Assembly (NCBI RefSeq): GCF_010470675.1
Contig: NZ_VOIQ01000014.1
Coordinates: 1-64,000, forward strand
Reading direction: 5' to 3'
DNA length: 64,000 bases
DNA from: Desulfovibrio sp. JC010
GTDB taxonomy: Bacteria > Desulfobacterota > Desulfovibrionia > Desulfovibrionales > Desulfovibrionaceae
Part shown: piece after piece, positions 15,555 to 25,663 of the stretch
Layout: the number at the start of each line of letters is the position of its first letter
How positions within the stretch are numbered: the stretch's first letter is position 1
Program-made: the position numbers and the translations under genes
The notes under the pieces: model-generated
The model's database searches: none
What the model was told of the DNA's origin: nothing
The model's input: the letters and a program-made list of their open reading frames with translations, nothing else

Positions 15555-17954
15555 TTAGAAACGTACAGGCAGGGCCTTCTCAAGTCCTGCGAGAACCTTC
15601 TTGTGTTCTTTGTCTACTGCCTTGTCGGTCAGGGTTTTCTGGCCGTGGCGGTAGGTGATGCGGAAGGAGAGGTTGCGCTCGTCTTCCTGGCCTTCAGGTA
15701 CAAACACGTTAACCAGTTCCACGGATTCGATCAGCGGCAGCTTGAGGCCAAGGATCGCGTCCTTGATGGTTTCCGCGTGCAGGGAGACGGGACCGATTAC
15801 GGTCACGTCACGTCTGGAGGGCGGGAATACCGGCAGAGTCTGGAATTTGATCGTGTGACCCATGACGATCTCGCGCAGCAGGTCTGCGTTGAGGTCGGCC
15901 ATCCAGACTTCTTTTTTGGCGTGGTACTTGTCGGCAATATCCGGCTTGACCATGCCCATGAAACCGATTTCCTGATCACCGAGGGTGATGTTCACGCAGG
16001 GCTCAAGGTAGCTGTGATCTTCAACGAGGGAGAAGGAAGCTTGGCCCAGTTTGAGGTCAGCCAGCAGATGTTCTACGAGCCCTTTCACGTCCATGTAGTC
16101 GGCATCGCCCTGTTCATTAGGCCATTCGGCTCCGGAACGGGGACCGTTGAGCATGATGCCCAGACGGGACTGCTCGCGGGTTTCAGTGTCGGAAGTTTCA
16201 TCCTTGATGAATTTCTTGGCGATTTCGAAGACCCGGATATGGGTGTTGCCCTGTGCGAGGTTGTGACGCACGGTGTTAAGCAGGCCGGGAGCCAGCTCGG
16301 TACGCATTACGTTCTGGTCTTCGCTCAAGGGGTTGGCGATGTTCACGCGGCCTTCTTCGGGCAGGCCCAGCAGGTCGAGATCATCATCACCCACGAAGCT
16401 GTAGTTGATTGCTTCATGCAGACCAACGCCGCGGCCCCAGTTCTTGATGCGGCGGTAAAAGCCGTAAGGGGTTTCCGCAATAACGGAAGCGTCGAAGGTC
16501 TTGGAGATGCGGGGCAGTACGGAAGGAATTTTATCCATGCCGAAGTAGCGGGCTACTTCTTCGTACAGGTCGGCCTCGCGTTCGAGGTCCAGTCTGTAGG
16601 AGGGAGTGGATACCTTCCAGCAGTCTGCATCGCTATCATTAACTTCCAGTCCCATGAGGGAGAAAGCTTTTTTACTGAACTCAGGTTCGAGATCGAGACC
16701 AAGCCAGCTGTTGCAGCGTTTGTGGCGGTAATCGTGGGTACGGTCCTGCCATGGCTTGGGTTCGTTCTTGGCCACGCCGGAAACAACTTTTGCGCCGGAC
16801 AGTTCGCTCATGAGCTGGGCTGCACGGTCCATGGCAAAGGTGTTCAGCTGCTGGTCCACGCCGCGCTCGAAGCGGTAGGATGCTTCGGAGGGCAGGGCCA
16901 GACGGCGTGCGGTTTTGCGGATGAGGCCGGGACGGAACACAGCGGATTCAAGGACCACGTTGGTGGAACCGTCGTGAATCTCGGAGTTCATGCCACCCAT
17001 AACACCGGCCAGAGCAACCGGACGCTCGGCATCCCAGATGAGCAGGTCGGAATCGATAAGTTTGCGTTCCTGTTCATCAAGGGTGGTGAATTTCATTCCT
17101 TCAGGAGCAAGGCCTACGCGAATCTTGTCGCCTTTGAGCAGGTCTGCGTCAAAGGAGTGCAGGGGCTGGCCCATTTCGAAAAGAACGTAGTTGGTCACAT
17201 CAACAATATTGCTGATGGGACGTACACCCACGGAAAGGAGACGGTAACGCATCCAGTCCGGGGAAGGTGCGATTTTTGCGCCCTGCAGGATTCTGGCCTG
17301 ATAGAGCGGGCAGAGTTCAGGATCGTCGATTTCGATCTTGAGCATATCTGCTGCATTACCGCCGTTCTCAACGAGGTTGAGTTTCGGCATGGTGATGGGC
17401 AGATCAAATGCCAGCGCAGCTTCACGGGCAATTCCGAGCATGGAGAGGCAGTCGGCACGGTTGGGAGTGATACCCAGATCCATGACGGTGTCTTCCATGT
17501 TCATTGCTTCAGTGAACTTAGCACCGGGCTTCAGTCCTTCGGGCAGGATCATGATGCCTTCGTGCGCGTCGGAAAGTTCCAGTTCGCGCTCGGAGCAGAT
17601 CATACCGTGGGATTTTACGCCGCGGAGTTTGGCTTTTTTGATCTTGAAATCGCCGGGCATGGTGGTGCCCACTTTGGCAACGGGCACGTTGATGCCCTGC
17701 TTCACGTTGGGTGCGCCGCAAACGATATCAAGAAGCTCGTCGTCACCGACGTCTACTTTACAAACAGACAGCTTGTCAGCTTCGGGGTGCTTACCGCACT
17801 CCACAACATGACCGACAACGATGTCTTTGATCGCTTCAAATGGATTGAAAATTTCTTCAAGCTCAAGGCCGAGCATGGTCAGCCTGTCGCCAAGCTCCTG
17901 AATTTCGCCCTCATAAGGAACGAAATCCCGCAGCCATTGCATGCTTAAAAGCAT
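15555..17954 (-). CDS. pheT: Phenylalanine-tRNA ligase beta subunit
   Basis: 799 residues, normal length. It starts MLLSMQWLRDFVPYEG, followed by the EMAP/OB tRNA-binding domain (VVGHVVECGKHPEADKLSV), the B3/B4 editing region, B5 domain, the catalytic-like core (ANPLSEDQNVMRTELAPGLL) and the C-terminal FDX-ACB anticodon-arm domain (FPPSRRDVTVI). With PheS it forms the alpha2-beta2 enzyme charging tRNA-Phe. Last gene of the operon, followed by a terminator. A long open frame on the opposite strand is a shadow. Confidence 0.97.
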   Translation of the reverse strand: MLLSMQWLRDFVPYEGEIQELGDRLTMLGLELEEIFNPFEAIKDIVVGHVVECGKHPEADKLSVCKVDVGDDELLDIVCGAPNVKQGINVPVAKVGTTMPGDFKIKKAKLRGVKSHGMICSERELELSDAHEGIMILPEGLKPGAKFTEAMNMEDTVMDLGITPNRADCLSMLGIAREAALAFDLPITMPKLNLVENGGNAADMLKIEIDDPELCPLYQARILQGAKIAPSPDWMRYRLLSVGVRPISNIVDVTNYVLFEMGQPLHSFDADLLKGDKIRVGLAPEGMKFTTLDEQERKLIDSDLLIWDAERPVALAGVMGGMNSEIHDGSTNVVLESAVFRPGLIRKTARRLALPSEASYRFERGVDQQLNTFAMDRAAQLMSELSGAKVVSGVAKNEPKPWQDRTHDYRHKRCNSWLGLDLEPEFSKKAFSLMGLEVNDSDADCWKVSTPSYRLDLEREADLYEEVARYFGMDKIPSVLPRISKTFDASVIAETPYGFYRRIKNWGRGVGLHEAINYSFVGDDDLDLLGLPEEGRVNIANPLSEDQNVMRTELAPGLLNTVRHNLAQGNTHIRVFEIAKKFIKDETSDTETREQSRLGIMLNGPRSGAEWPNEQGDADYMDVKGLVEHLLADLKLGQASFSLVEDHSYLEPCVNITLGDQEIGFMGMVKPDIADKYHAKKEVWMADLNADLLREIVMGHTIKFQTLPVFPPSRRDVTVIGPVSLHAETIKDAILGLKLPLIESVELVNVFVPEGQEDERNLSFRITYRHGQKTLTDKAVDKEHKKVLAGLEKALPVRF

Positions 17955-17986
17955 TTGAGCCTCCAGCAGTATCTACTGCGTATATA

Positions 17987-19036
17987 TTAGGAAAACTGTT
18001 CGAGGAACCGGATATCGTTTTCAAAGAACATGCGCAGGTCGCCGATGCCGTATTTGAGCATGGCTACGCGTTCAATGCCGAGTCCGAATGCGAAACCGGA
18101 GTATTTTTCGGTATCGTAATCAACTGCTTTCATTACGTTGGGGTCCATCATGCCGCAGCCGAGGATTTCCACCCAGCCGGTCTGCTTGCATACGCGGCAG
18201 GGTTTGCCGTCGATGGTTCCTTTGCCGCCGCACATAACGCAGGAAATATCTACTTCCGCGCTGGGCTCGGTAAAGGGGAAGAAGCTGGGGCGGAAACGAA
18301 CGTCAGTCTTGGGTCCGAAAAGCTGATGGACGAATGCGGTCAGTGTTCCGCGCAGGTCCGCCATGCTCACATTCTGATCGACGAGAAAGCCTTCGATCTG
18401 GTGGAACATGGGGGTGTGGGTCAGGTCGGAGTCCCTGCGGTATACCTTACCCGGTGCAATCGCTGCCAGCGGAGGAGTTCTGTCCTTCATGGTGCGGATC
18501 TGCAGGGGGGAGGTGTGGGTGCGCAGCAGGATGGAATCTGAAATGTACAGGGTGTCCTGCATGTCGCGCGCGGGGTGCTCCGGCGGAATGTTCAGTGCTT
18601 CGAAGTTGTACCAGTCGTTTTCAACTTCGGGACCGGTTACGACCTCGAATCCCAGCCCGATGAATACGTCACAGATTTCGTCCATGACGAGAGTGACCGG
18701 GTGCAGCGAACCTTCAGCAGGTTTGCGTCCGGGCATGGTGGGGTCAAAACGGGAGAGGCTCTCAGCGATGGCTGCTTTTTCAAGCTGGCCTTTGCTTCCC
18801 TCAATAAGTTCGGTGAGAGCGGCCTTTACTTCATTGGCTTTTTTACCTGCGACAGGCTTGTCTTCGTTGGGAAGTGAGGGCAGACCGGACATAATCTTGG
18901 CAACGCGTCCTTTGCGGCCGAGAAGATCGATCTTGATGTCTTCCATCTGAGACAAAGAAGAAGCCTGATCCAGGCGTGCTTCGCACTCCGGGACCAGGCC
19001 TTCAAGTTCCTGTAACAGGGACTTTACGTCCGACAC
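17987..19036 (-). CDS. pheS: Phenylalanine-tRNA ligase alpha subunit
   Basis: 349 residues from a GTG that begins one base after the rplT stop. The class II core has the [43 protein letters not shown] and [15 protein letters not shown] motifs. A CVMCGGKG ... CRVCKQTGW cysteine pair set in the C-terminal half suggests a zinc site, seen in a subset of bacterial PheS. A longer frame reading back into rplT is open but would overlap it by 53 bases and lacks a ribosome site. Confidence 0.96.
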   Translation of the reverse strand: MSDVKSLLQELEGLVPECEARLDQASSLSQMEDIKIDLLGRKGRVAKIMSGLPSLPNEDKPVAGKKANEVKAALTELIEGSKGQLEKAAIAESLSRFDPTMPGRKPAEGSLHPVTLVMDEICDVFIGLGFEVVTGPEVENDWYNFEALNIPPEHPARDMQDTLYISDSILLRTHTSPLQIRTMKDRTPPLAAIAPGKVYRRDSDLTHTPMFHQIEGFLVDQNVSMADLRGTLTAFVHQLFGPKTDVRFRPSFFPFTEPSAEVDISCVMCGGKGTIDGKPCRVCKQTGWVEILGCGMMDPNVMKAVDYDTEKYSGFAFGLGIERVAMLKYGIGDLRMFFENDIRFLEQFS

Positions 19037-19037
19037 T

Positions 19038-19391
19038 TTAGCTAACCTGAGCTTTAGCGGTCTCGACGATTTTAGCGAATGCAGGAGCATCGTTAACTGC
19101 GATATCGGCGAGAACTTTACGGTTCAGAGCAACACCGGCGAGGGAGAGGCCGTGAATAAGACGGCTGTAGGACAGACCGTTCAGGCGTGCTGCTGCGTTA
19201 ATACGCTGAATCCAGAGTTTACGCATGTCGCGTTTGCGCAGCTTACGACCAACGTAAGCCATGCAGAGTGAACGCTCAACGCGCTCTCTGGCGGTGCGGT
19301 AAAGGGTTGATCCGGAACCACGGAAACCCTTGGCCATCTTTAAATATTTTTTGTGACGCCTCTTGGCGGCTACACCACGTTTTACTCTCAT
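19038..19391 (-). CDS. rplT: 50S ribosomal protein L20
   Basis: 117 residues, full length: [20 protein letters not shown] start, [20 protein letters not shown] and [14 protein letters not shown] segments. AGGAGG lies just before the ATG. L20 is an early 23S assembly protein and in some bacteria represses its own operon by binding the leader. Confidence 0.98.
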   Translation of the reverse strand: MRVKRGVAAKRRHKKYLKMAKGFRGSGSTLYRTARERVERSLCMAYVGRKLRKRDMRKLWIQRINAAARLNGLSYSRLIHGLSLAGVALNRKVLADIAVNDAPAFAKIVETAKAQVS

Positions 19392-19497
19392 TGTATTCCT
19401 CCTGGGGAATTTCTTCTCTTAAAACCCGCCGCGAACGTGTGTTATTACCGCGGACAGGAGTGTATAATCTAATTAATTCAGTATTATGCTCACGCAA

Positions 19498-19695
19498 TTA
19501 AGCGTAGGGGAGCATGCGCTTGACCTGACCGATGTTCGCACTGTCAACAGTGGTGCTCTGGCCGAGTCTGCTTTTACGTTTAGCGTTTTTCTTGGTCAGG
19601 ATATGACGCAGACCCTGACGACGACGCTTGAATTTACCACTACCGGTTTTTGCGAAACGCTTTGCAGCGCCTCTTCTAGTCTTCATTTTAGGCAT
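19498..19695 (-). CDS. rpmI: 50S ribosomal protein L35
   Basis: 65 residues: MPKMKTRRGAAKRFAKTGSG start and RRQGLRHILTKKNAKRKSRL, the L35 signature. TAGGAGGATAAA precedes the ATG. A small CCGGCT / AGCCGG hairpin at 19715-19730 lies between infC and this gene, where L20-type translational control acts in other bacteria. Confidence 0.97.
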   Translation of the reverse strand: MPKMKTRRGAAKRFAKTGSGKFKRRRQGLRHILTKKNAKRKSRLGQSTTVDSANIGQVKRMLPYA

Positions 19696-19738
19696 TTTAT
19701 CCTCCTAGGGAATACCGGCTGTTAAGCCGGAAAAGACC

Positions 19739-20284
19739 TTATTTTTTAATAGGAGCCAACATCATGTTCATGGTGCGGCCTTCGGACCTTGGAGCCTGTT
19801 CCATTTTGGAAATATCCATGGTCTCTTCTTTGACTCGCTCCAGAACAGCCAACCCTCTGTCCTTATGGACAATTTCTCGGCCCCTGAAAAATATAGTGAC
19901 TTTGCACCTGTCGCCGCCTTCAAGAAACCGACGGATGTGCTTGAGCTTTGTCTGGTAATCGTGCTCGTCTGTCTTGGGGCGAAACTTGACTTCCTTGATC
20001 TGGACTATCGTCTGCTTCTTTTTGGCTTCCTGCTTACGCTTCTGCTGCTGATATTTGAACTTACCATAGTCCATAATCTTGCAAACAGGCGGATCTGCCT
20101 TTTCTGCAACTTCAACCAGATCAAGACCCCGGTCCTGTGCTATTTCAAGGGCTTCACGTGTGGGAAGTTCACCCAACTGATTACCCTCATCGTCAATAAC
20201 CATGACTCTGGGAACTCTAATGCGCTCGTTTCGGCGGGCACCGTCATCCCTGCGATAGGGACGCCTGTCTCTATGAAAAGCTAT
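19739..20284 (-). CDS. infC: Translation initiation factor IF-3, AUA start
   Basis: 181 residues when started at an ATA codon (20284-20282). The upstream codons read [20 protein letters not shown] then [13 protein letters not shown], the normal IF-3 N-terminus; a start at the internal ATG (20203) would delete it. GCGGAGG sits eight bases before the ATA and no ATG, GTG or TTG is available in frame at that place. IF-3 genes use AUU/AUC/AUA starts so that IF-3, which rejects non-AUG starts, limits its own synthesis. The start overlaps the thrS stop by 14 bases. Both IF-3 domains are complete (C-terminal: [20 protein letters not shown]). Confidence 0.95.
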   Translation of the reverse strand: MAFHRDRRPYRRDDGARRNERIRVPRVMVIDDEGNQLGELPTREALEIAQDRGLDLVEVAEKADPPVCKIMDYGKFKYQQQKRKQEAKKKQTIVQIKEVKFRPKTDEHDYQTKLKHIRRFLEGGDRCKVTIFFRGREIVHKDRGLAVLERVKEETMDISKMEQAPRSEGRTMNMMLAPIKK

Positions 20285-22199
20285 AGCTCATGCCTCCGCG
20301 TTTGAATGGTTCATTAATGGCGGTCGAAATAAGCTCTGCCGCATCTTCAATAGATTTGAGTCCGGGGTCTTCCCCGTCGCGGGCCCTTACATTGACCGAT
20401 TCCGCAGCGACTTCTTTGTCGCCTACTACTAACATGAACGGGATTTTTTCAAGCTGGGCCTCCCGAACTTTGTAGCCCAGTTTCTCATTGCGATAATCAA
20501 CCTCGGCACGAATGCCCTTTTCTTGCAGAAACTGCAAGACTTTTTGTGCAAATTCGTTCTGAGAGTCGGTGACAGTGAGAATTTTTGCCTGAACAGGGGA
20601 CAGCCAGGCAGGCAGTGCGCCACCGGTGTGTTCAAGGAGAACACCGATGAAGCGCTCGATGGAACCGAGGATTACCCGGTGTAGCATTACTGGTCTGTGA
20701 CGACCACCATCTTCGCCCACATAGCTTAAGTCGAACCGCTCTGGCAAGGTAAAATCACACTGGATTGTAGCACATTGCCAGCGGCGTTCAAGTGCATCTT
20801 TAATAATAATGTCGATTTTGGGACCGTAGAACGCGCCGTCGCCCTCATTTATGGTGTATTCCATACCCATTTCATTGAGTGCGCCTTCGAGAGCTTCTGT
20901 TGCTCTGTCCCAATCTTCATCAGAACCGATGGCCTTTTCAGGTTTGGTGCTGACTTCCGCTTCGTATTCAAATCCGAACAGATCCATCACGTCGCCGACA
21001 AACTTGGCTACCCCGATGATTTCATCGCGAAGCTGATCCGGGCGGCAGATGAGGTGCGCATCATCCTGAGTGAAGGTACGCACACGGAGCAGGCCGTGCA
21101 GTACGCCGGATTTCTCATGGCGGTGGACAACCCCGTGTTCAAAGTAACGTTGGGGCATGTCACGATAGCTGCGCAGTCTGGATTTGAATACCAGCATATG
21201 AGAGAGGCAGTTCATGGGTTTAATGCCGTATGACTGCTCATCAATCTCAGTGAAATACATGTTTTCGCGGTAGTTGTCGTAGTGACCGGACTTTTCCCAA
21301 AGCTCACGCTTGAGAATGAGCGGACCCTGTACGAACTGGTAGCCGCGCTTGAGGTGTTCCTTGCGTTCGAAGTCTTCAAGGATGGCTCTGATCAGCGCAC
21401 CTTTGGGGTGCCAGATGGTCATGCCTGCGCCCACTTCGGGGTTCACGGAGAAAAGGTCAAGCTGGGTTCCCAGTTTGCGGTGGTCGCGTTTTTTAGCTTC
21501 CTCAAGTTGGGCAAGGTGCTTTTTCAGGGACTTGGGATCGGGAAAAGCTGTTCCGTAGATGCGCTGCAGCTGTTCGCGGTTTTCATCTCCACGCCAGTAG
21601 GCACCTGCAACGGAGAGCAGCTTGAAGGCCTTGAGCATGCCGGTGCGGGCCACGTGGGGGCCACGGCAGAGGTCTGCAAACTCACCGTTGGAGTATACGG
21701 AAACAGTGTCTTCACCCAGATCGTTGATCAGTTCGATTTTGTAGGACTCGTTCATGCCCTCGAATTTTTTGATCGCGTCCGCGCTGGAAAGCTCTTCGCG
21801 GGTAAATTCTTCGTTGGCACCCACACGGCGCAGCATTTCGGCTTCGATGGCCTCCAGATCTTCAGGAGTGAAGGGGCGTTCATAGTCGAAGTCGTAGTAG
21901 AAGCCGCTGGCGATTGCGGGGCCGATGGTCACCTTGGCAGTGGGGAAGAGCTTCTTCACCGCTTCAGCCATAAGGTGTGCAGTGGAGTGGCGGATTACTT
22001 CCAGACCTTCTTCGGAGTCAGCCATTACCGGCTCAAGGTCGGTACAGTCGGCAGGCACGGTGGTGGTGAGATCAAGAAAGGTATCGCCGCATTTGGCTAC
22101 TACAACGTTCTTGAACTGCTTTTTGGACAAGGCCTCTTTGAGAACCTCGCCGCAAAGCGCACCCTGCTGAACCTCAAGTTCTTTACCTGCAACTTGCAT
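20271..22199 (-). CDS. thrS: Threonine-tRNA ligase
   Basis: 642 residues, normal length. Order: TGS domain (1-62), editing domain with HSTAH and [10 protein letters not shown], class II core with [19 protein letters not shown]-type zinc Cys/His region, [18 protein letters not shown] and [13 protein letters not shown], and the anticodon-binding C-terminus. First gene of thrS-infC-rpmI-rplT-pheS-pheT. It has a 170-base leader from the predicted promoter, where ThrS autoregulates in E. coli. Confidence 0.97.
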   Translation of the reverse strand: MQVAGKELEVQQGALCGEVLKEALSKKQFKNVVVAKCGDTFLDLTTTVPADCTDLEPVMADSEEGLEVIRHSTAHLMAEAVKKLFPTAKVTIGPAIASGFYYDFDYERPFTPEDLEAIEAEMLRRVGANEEFTREELSSADAIKKFEGMNESYKIELINDLGEDTVSVYSNGEFADLCRGPHVARTGMLKAFKLLSVAGAYWRGDENREQLQRIYGTAFPDPKSLKKHLAQLEEAKKRDHRKLGTQLDLFSVNPEVGAGMTIWHPKGALIRAILEDFERKEHLKRGYQFVQGPLILKRELWEKSGHYDNYRENMYFTEIDEQSYGIKPMNCLSHMLVFKSRLRSYRDMPQRYFEHGVVHRHEKSGVLHGLLRVRTFTQDDAHLICRPDQLRDEIIGVAKFVGDVMDLFGFEYEAEVSTKPEKAIGSDEDWDRATEALEGALNEMGMEYTINEGDGAFYGPKIDIIIKDALERRWQCATIQCDFTLPERFDLSYVGEDGGRHRPVMLHRVILGSIERFIGVLLEHTGGALPAWLSPVQAKILTVTDSQNEFAQKVLQFLQEKGIRAEVDYRNEKLGYKVREAQLEKIPFMLVVGDKEVAAESVNVRARDGEDPGLKSIEDAAELISTAINEPFKRGGMSYSFS

Positions 22200-22516
22200 A
22201 ATCCTTTCTCTCTTTGCGGAAAAATTGTTTTAATGTCCGTTCTTTTCGGACAAATGAAAATGTCTTCTTTTTTAGGAAAATATTGCTTTCGCAACCTTTC
22301 GTTATCCTTGAATTCATAAGGGTCGAAGACGTGATACACTGCACAACGTGCGCAATAATGTTGCTGCACGAAGGCGGTATATTTAGCTGAGAAATGGTGG
22401 GAAGTCAAGCGGAACGGGGGCTTAGGGGCAGAATTATTGCAAATTAAAGTTATATTGAAACGCATCCCGGAAGATTGCTTCCAAGTCTGTTTTTCTTAGC
22501 ACAGAATTTGGGCAAA
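22200..22516 (-). promoter_or_regulatory. thrS promoter and leader region
   Basis: On the minus strand, TTGACT (22408-22403) and TAAATA (22385-22380) are spaced by 17 bases, giving a transcript start near 22372 and a leader of about 170 bases. The leader contains a CGTGC ... GCACG stem around 22336-22362. I see no T-box and no gene in this stretch; a short open frame here has no ribosome site. Confidence 0.6.
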
Positions 22517-22549
22517 TAAAACCTCCCCCGGTAGGGCCGGGGGAGTATG
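22517..22549 (-). terminator. Terminator after the sulfatase gene
   Basis: CTCCCCCGG / CCGGGGGAG stem; the A-rich run on its left (AATAAAA) gives the U-run for minus-strand transcripts. Confidence 0.8.
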
Positions 22550-22569
22550 ATTTTCAGTTGCGGGAATAA

Positions 22570-24234
22570 TTAAACGGATTTTACCCCCGCCTTTTTTGGC
22601 CATTTAAACCCATCAGGCAACGCTTTGTATTTTACCAGCTCATCCGTCAGCATGTCATGTAGTTTTTGCATCATGGCCCGGTTGGCTTTTGCCCGTGCTC
22701 CCCAAGCCAGATTGACCATCTGTCCCGGATCATCGGCCAGATTATACATTTCGTATTCCAGCTTGGTGCCTTTGTTGGTGAAGTAGACAGCATACATCCA
22801 GTCTTTGTAGCGGATACTGCGGATTTTGCCCGCTACAGTATCATATACGTTTTTCATTCCCAGCAGACCTTCGAAGAGTGATTCACAATCTTCGGTAAAG
22901 AACATGGCCCGGTCACGGACACTTGCGTTGGGATCGTTCATGACCGGGACAAGGGACTTGCCGTGGATACCCGCCTTTTTTAATTCTTCAGGTGCAGCGG
23001 CTCCGGTCAGTTCCGCCACGGTGGGTACAAGATCGATCAGGCTGGAAAAGGATTCGGTTTTGGTCCCTTTGGGAAAGAGCTTCGGATTGGAGATGATCAG
23101 CGGAACGTTGATGGTTTCCTGATAGCTGTTTACCCCTTTCTGGATCATCTGGTGCGACCAGCCCTGTTCTCCGTGGTCTGCAATACGGAAAATAACAGTA
23201 TCTTCGGTGAGTCCCTTTTCTTCAAGCTTATCAAGAACAGCTGAAATCTGTTTGTCGACCACTCTGTGCAGGTGGGCATAGAAACGGCAGAAATCCACCC
23301 GGTCCTTTTTAGTGGGGCAGCTGGAAACCTTGTCGCAGAGCTTCTGGTATTCCTTCTGGGCGGATGGTTTTTCATCAAGGCTGTCATTGTAGTTCGGCGG
23401 CAGGTTGATTTCATCAAGGTCGTCATAGTCCGCCTTGTCGTAACCCCATTTGTCCTGATCCGGCCAGGCACTGATGTCGTGCGGGTTACCGAAGGAGCAG
23501 ACCATGAGAAATGGATTGTCTGTGTCCGGATCATGGTTGTCCAGATATTCGAAAATGGTCTCGCCGTTAGTTATGGCTGGAGTCATGCGGTTGTAGGTTT
23601 CCGGTACTCCGTCCACAAAACGCTGGTCGTTGCTCGGATACCCACCTCCGATCCACGGGTTGCCGCCGATATCCACGGCGCAGTCCGGCGGATTCCAGCG
23701 GTTGGCGCGGTAATTATCTGCGGCCCATTTAATATCGTAGCTGGTAAAGTTGTCCATGGACGGATTGGATTGCGGGGTAAAGAGATGCATTTTGCCTTTG
23801 TAGGCGATATCGTATCCGGCTTTTTCAACCAACTTGAAGATGTTGGTTATGTCTCCTCCCAAGGGAGGATTGGGCGGAACCTGCGTTACGCCGTGTACGC
23901 TGGGATAAACCCCGGTCAGGAAGCTTGCCCGGCTTGGGGAGCAGGCGGCAGCGGCTGTGAAATTGTTGGTGAAAGTAACGCCCTTGTTTTGCAGGCGTGC
24001 CATGCTGGGCATGTTCTTATCGAGCCACCCTGCAGGCCAGTGCTGTTCCTGCCGCTGCTGGTCGGTAATGATCAGCATGATGTTGGGCCGTCTTTTGCCT
24101 GTTTTTGGGGATGATTTTTTACCTGTGGGTTTTGCTTCGGCTGTTTGTGTATCGCCCAGCACACCGGAAGCCATTGCTCCGGCTGTAAGTGCCAGCCCGT
24201 CTCTGAGGAATTCTCGCCGTGTCTTGTCTTTCAT
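22570..24234 (-). CDS. Tat-exported Cys-type sulfatase
   Basis: 554 residues from MKDKTRREFLR, a twin-arginine signal (RREFLRDGLALTAGA). The alkaline-phosphatase-like core starts at NIMLIITDQQ with the metal Asp at about 58. The formylglycine motif is CSPSRASFLTG, with Cys at about 98; Cys-type sulfatases need oxidation of this Cys to formylglycine before export. ADHGEQGWSH gives another metal site. The enzyme hydrolyses sulfate esters in the periplasm. The maturase gene lies directly upstream on the same strand. A longer start at 24288 would put 18 residues before the Tat signal and is unlikely. Confidence 0.92.
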   Translation of the reverse strand: MKDKTRREFLRDGLALTAGAMASGVLGDTQTAEAKPTGKKSSPKTGKRRPNIMLIITDQQRQEQHWPAGWLDKNMPSMARLQNKGVTFTNNFTAAAACSPSRASFLTGVYPSVHGVTQVPPNPPLGGDITNIFKLVEKAGYDIAYKGKMHLFTPQSNPSMDNFTSYDIKWAADNYRANRWNPPDCAVDIGGNPWIGGGYPSNDQRFVDGVPETYNRMTPAITNGETIFEYLDNHDPDTDNPFLMVCSFGNPHDISAWPDQDKWGYDKADYDDLDEINLPPNYNDSLDEKPSAQKEYQKLCDKVSSCPTKKDRVDFCRFYAHLHRVVDKQISAVLDKLEEKGLTEDTVIFRIADHGEQGWSHQMIQKGVNSYQETINVPLIISNPKLFPKGTKTESFSSLIDLVPTVAELTGAAAPEELKKAGIHGKSLVPVMNDPNASVRDRAMFFTEDCESLFEGLLGMKNVYDTVAGKIRSIRYKDWMYAVYFTNKGTKLEYEMYNLADDPGQMVNLAWGARAKANRAMMQKLHDMLTDELVKYKALPDGFKWPKKAGVKSV

Positions 24235-24356
24235 GGCCTGCTCCAGTTCAGTCCGGCGCAGATAGCACGACTCAACAAAGAGGTTCATGTGTAACGCCGA
24301 ATTAGAGAATCAGCATAACTATACGTGAGAATGGGGAGTGGGTAAAAGTTTTTTGC

Positions 24357-25571
24357 TTACTCAGCGCAACATTTTTTGAATTTCTTACCACTTCCGCAGG
24401 GGCAGGGCTGATTTCTGCCTGTCTTTTGTTTCGCAGCCGGGGTGATGCGTGGTTTTTGCAAGGCATGGGCGAGCTGGCGGAATCTTTTATCCGAGTACTC
24501 AAAGAACAGTTTGTAGGCCGGACATAGGTAATTCAGCCCACTTTTATTGTTTTGAGGAATTCGGTCTTTGGGACAACCTCCGCGACATAGAGATAGCCAG
24601 CGGCAGTTTATACACTCGGCAGGCAGATTTGCCTTTCTGTATCCGAAATCGTGTTGTCTGCCGGAGTTCAGCATTTTGATGAGGCTCGAATCCTGTATGT
24701 TGCCGAGTTTCCATTCCGGCTGGACAAAGAAATCGCAGGAAAAGACATCTCCGTTATGCTCCACAGCCACATAGTTTCCGCATTCTTTAAGCATGGTACA
24801 TTCCGGCGCAGGGTGGCCTATGTAGCGATGAAGTAAAGAATCGAACATGCGTAGGGACGTGCGCGGGTTCAGGGCCGGGAAATCAGCCATCCAAAGGTCG
24901 AATATACGGCAGAGGAAATGCCCGTATTTGTCAGCAGGAACGGAAAAAGGGGAGAGAAGTGATGGATTGACTCTGTCTGCTTCCACACAGGGGATGAACT
25001 GCATATGGGATAGACCCATATTCTTGTGAAATTCATATATTTCATCCGGGAAATGAACCGAGTGGTCGTTAACGACAATAAGCGCGTTTACAGCCAGTCC
25101 GGCGGCGATCATTTTTTCGGCATTGGCTGAAATTGTTTTCCATGTGCCGTTTCCGCTACGAGTCCGGCGGTAGTGGTCGTGCACATGCTCAGGTCCGTCC
25201 AGAGACAGGCCGACCAGCCAGTTGTATGATTTAAGGAACTGAATCCAGTCGTCATCTATGAGCAGTCCGTTGGTCTGCAAACCGTTTCCGACCATCTGTC
25301 CGCGCCCATAGAGTTGCTGCAAATCAACTGCTTTGCGGAAGAAATTAAGTCCCATGAGCGTCGGCTCGCCGCCCTGCCAGATAAAGCTGACCTGATCCCC
25401 GGATTGTTCCATGGTCTGCCTTATAAGCTCTTCAAGTATGTCTTCAGACATGCGATGAATCGGGTTTTCATTAAACAGCGAGTTTTTTTCCAAGTAGAAG
25501 CAGTAGGTGCAGCCCATGTTGCAGTCCGGGCCTGCGGGTTTGATAAGGATTGTTTGCAGTGGTTTAGGCAT
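24357..25571 (-). CDS. Anaerobic sulfatase-maturating radical-SAM enzyme with SEC-C tail
   Basis: 404 residues from MPKPLQTILIKPAGPDC. The radical-SAM cluster motif CNMGCTYC is at about 17-24, followed by IWQGGEPTLMG (the SAM-binding GGEP). C-terminal cysteine clusters (CTMLKECGNY, CDFFV, CINCRWLSLCRGGCPKD) hold the auxiliary Fe-S clusters of the SPASM type. A SEC-C zinc motif, CPCGSGKKFKKCC, ends the protein. It oxidises the sulfatase Cys to formylglycine without oxygen. An ATG five codons upstream (25586) is an alternative start; neither has a clear ribosome site. Confidence 0.92.
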   Translation of the reverse strand: MPKPLQTILIKPAGPDCNMGCTYCFYLEKNSLFNENPIHRMSEDILEELIRQTMEQSGDQVSFIWQGGEPTLMGLNFFRKAVDLQQLYGRGQMVGNGLQTNGLLIDDDWIQFLKSYNWLVGLSLDGPEHVHDHYRRTRSGNGTWKTISANAEKMIAAGLAVNALIVVNDHSVHFPDEIYEFHKNMGLSHMQFIPCVEADRVNPSLLSPFSVPADKYGHFLCRIFDLWMADFPALNPRTSLRMFDSLLHRYIGHPAPECTMLKECGNYVAVEHNGDVFSCDFFVQPEWKLGNIQDSSLIKMLNSGRQHDFGYRKANLPAECINCRWLSLCRGGCPKDRIPQNNKSGLNYLCPAYKLFFEYSDKRFRQLAHALQKPRITPAAKQKTGRNQPCPCGSGKKFKKCCAE

Positions 25572-25663
25572 AGTTTTGCATAGCATGCGGGGATGGGGAT
25601 GTCTGTATTAAAAAAGGTCAGGGTGTTTAGGTATGTTTCGGGGGGGGATTGCAGCGGTTTAAG

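Noticed and set aside
15603-17948. Very long open frame on the plus strand opposite pheT (781 codons)
   Set aside because: It is the codon-bias shadow of pheT; the translation has no recognisable domain and pheT is beyond doubt.
19739-20203. infC starting at the internal ATG
   Set aside because: It would remove the conserved IF-3 N-terminus encoded just upstream; the ATA start has the ribosome site.
21282-22319. Long plus-strand frame opposite thrS
   Set aside because: Shadow of thrS, no ribosome site and no domain.
22100-22465. Minus-strand frame upstream of thrS
   Set aside because: Overlaps the thrS start in another frame and covers the predicted promoter; no ribosome site.
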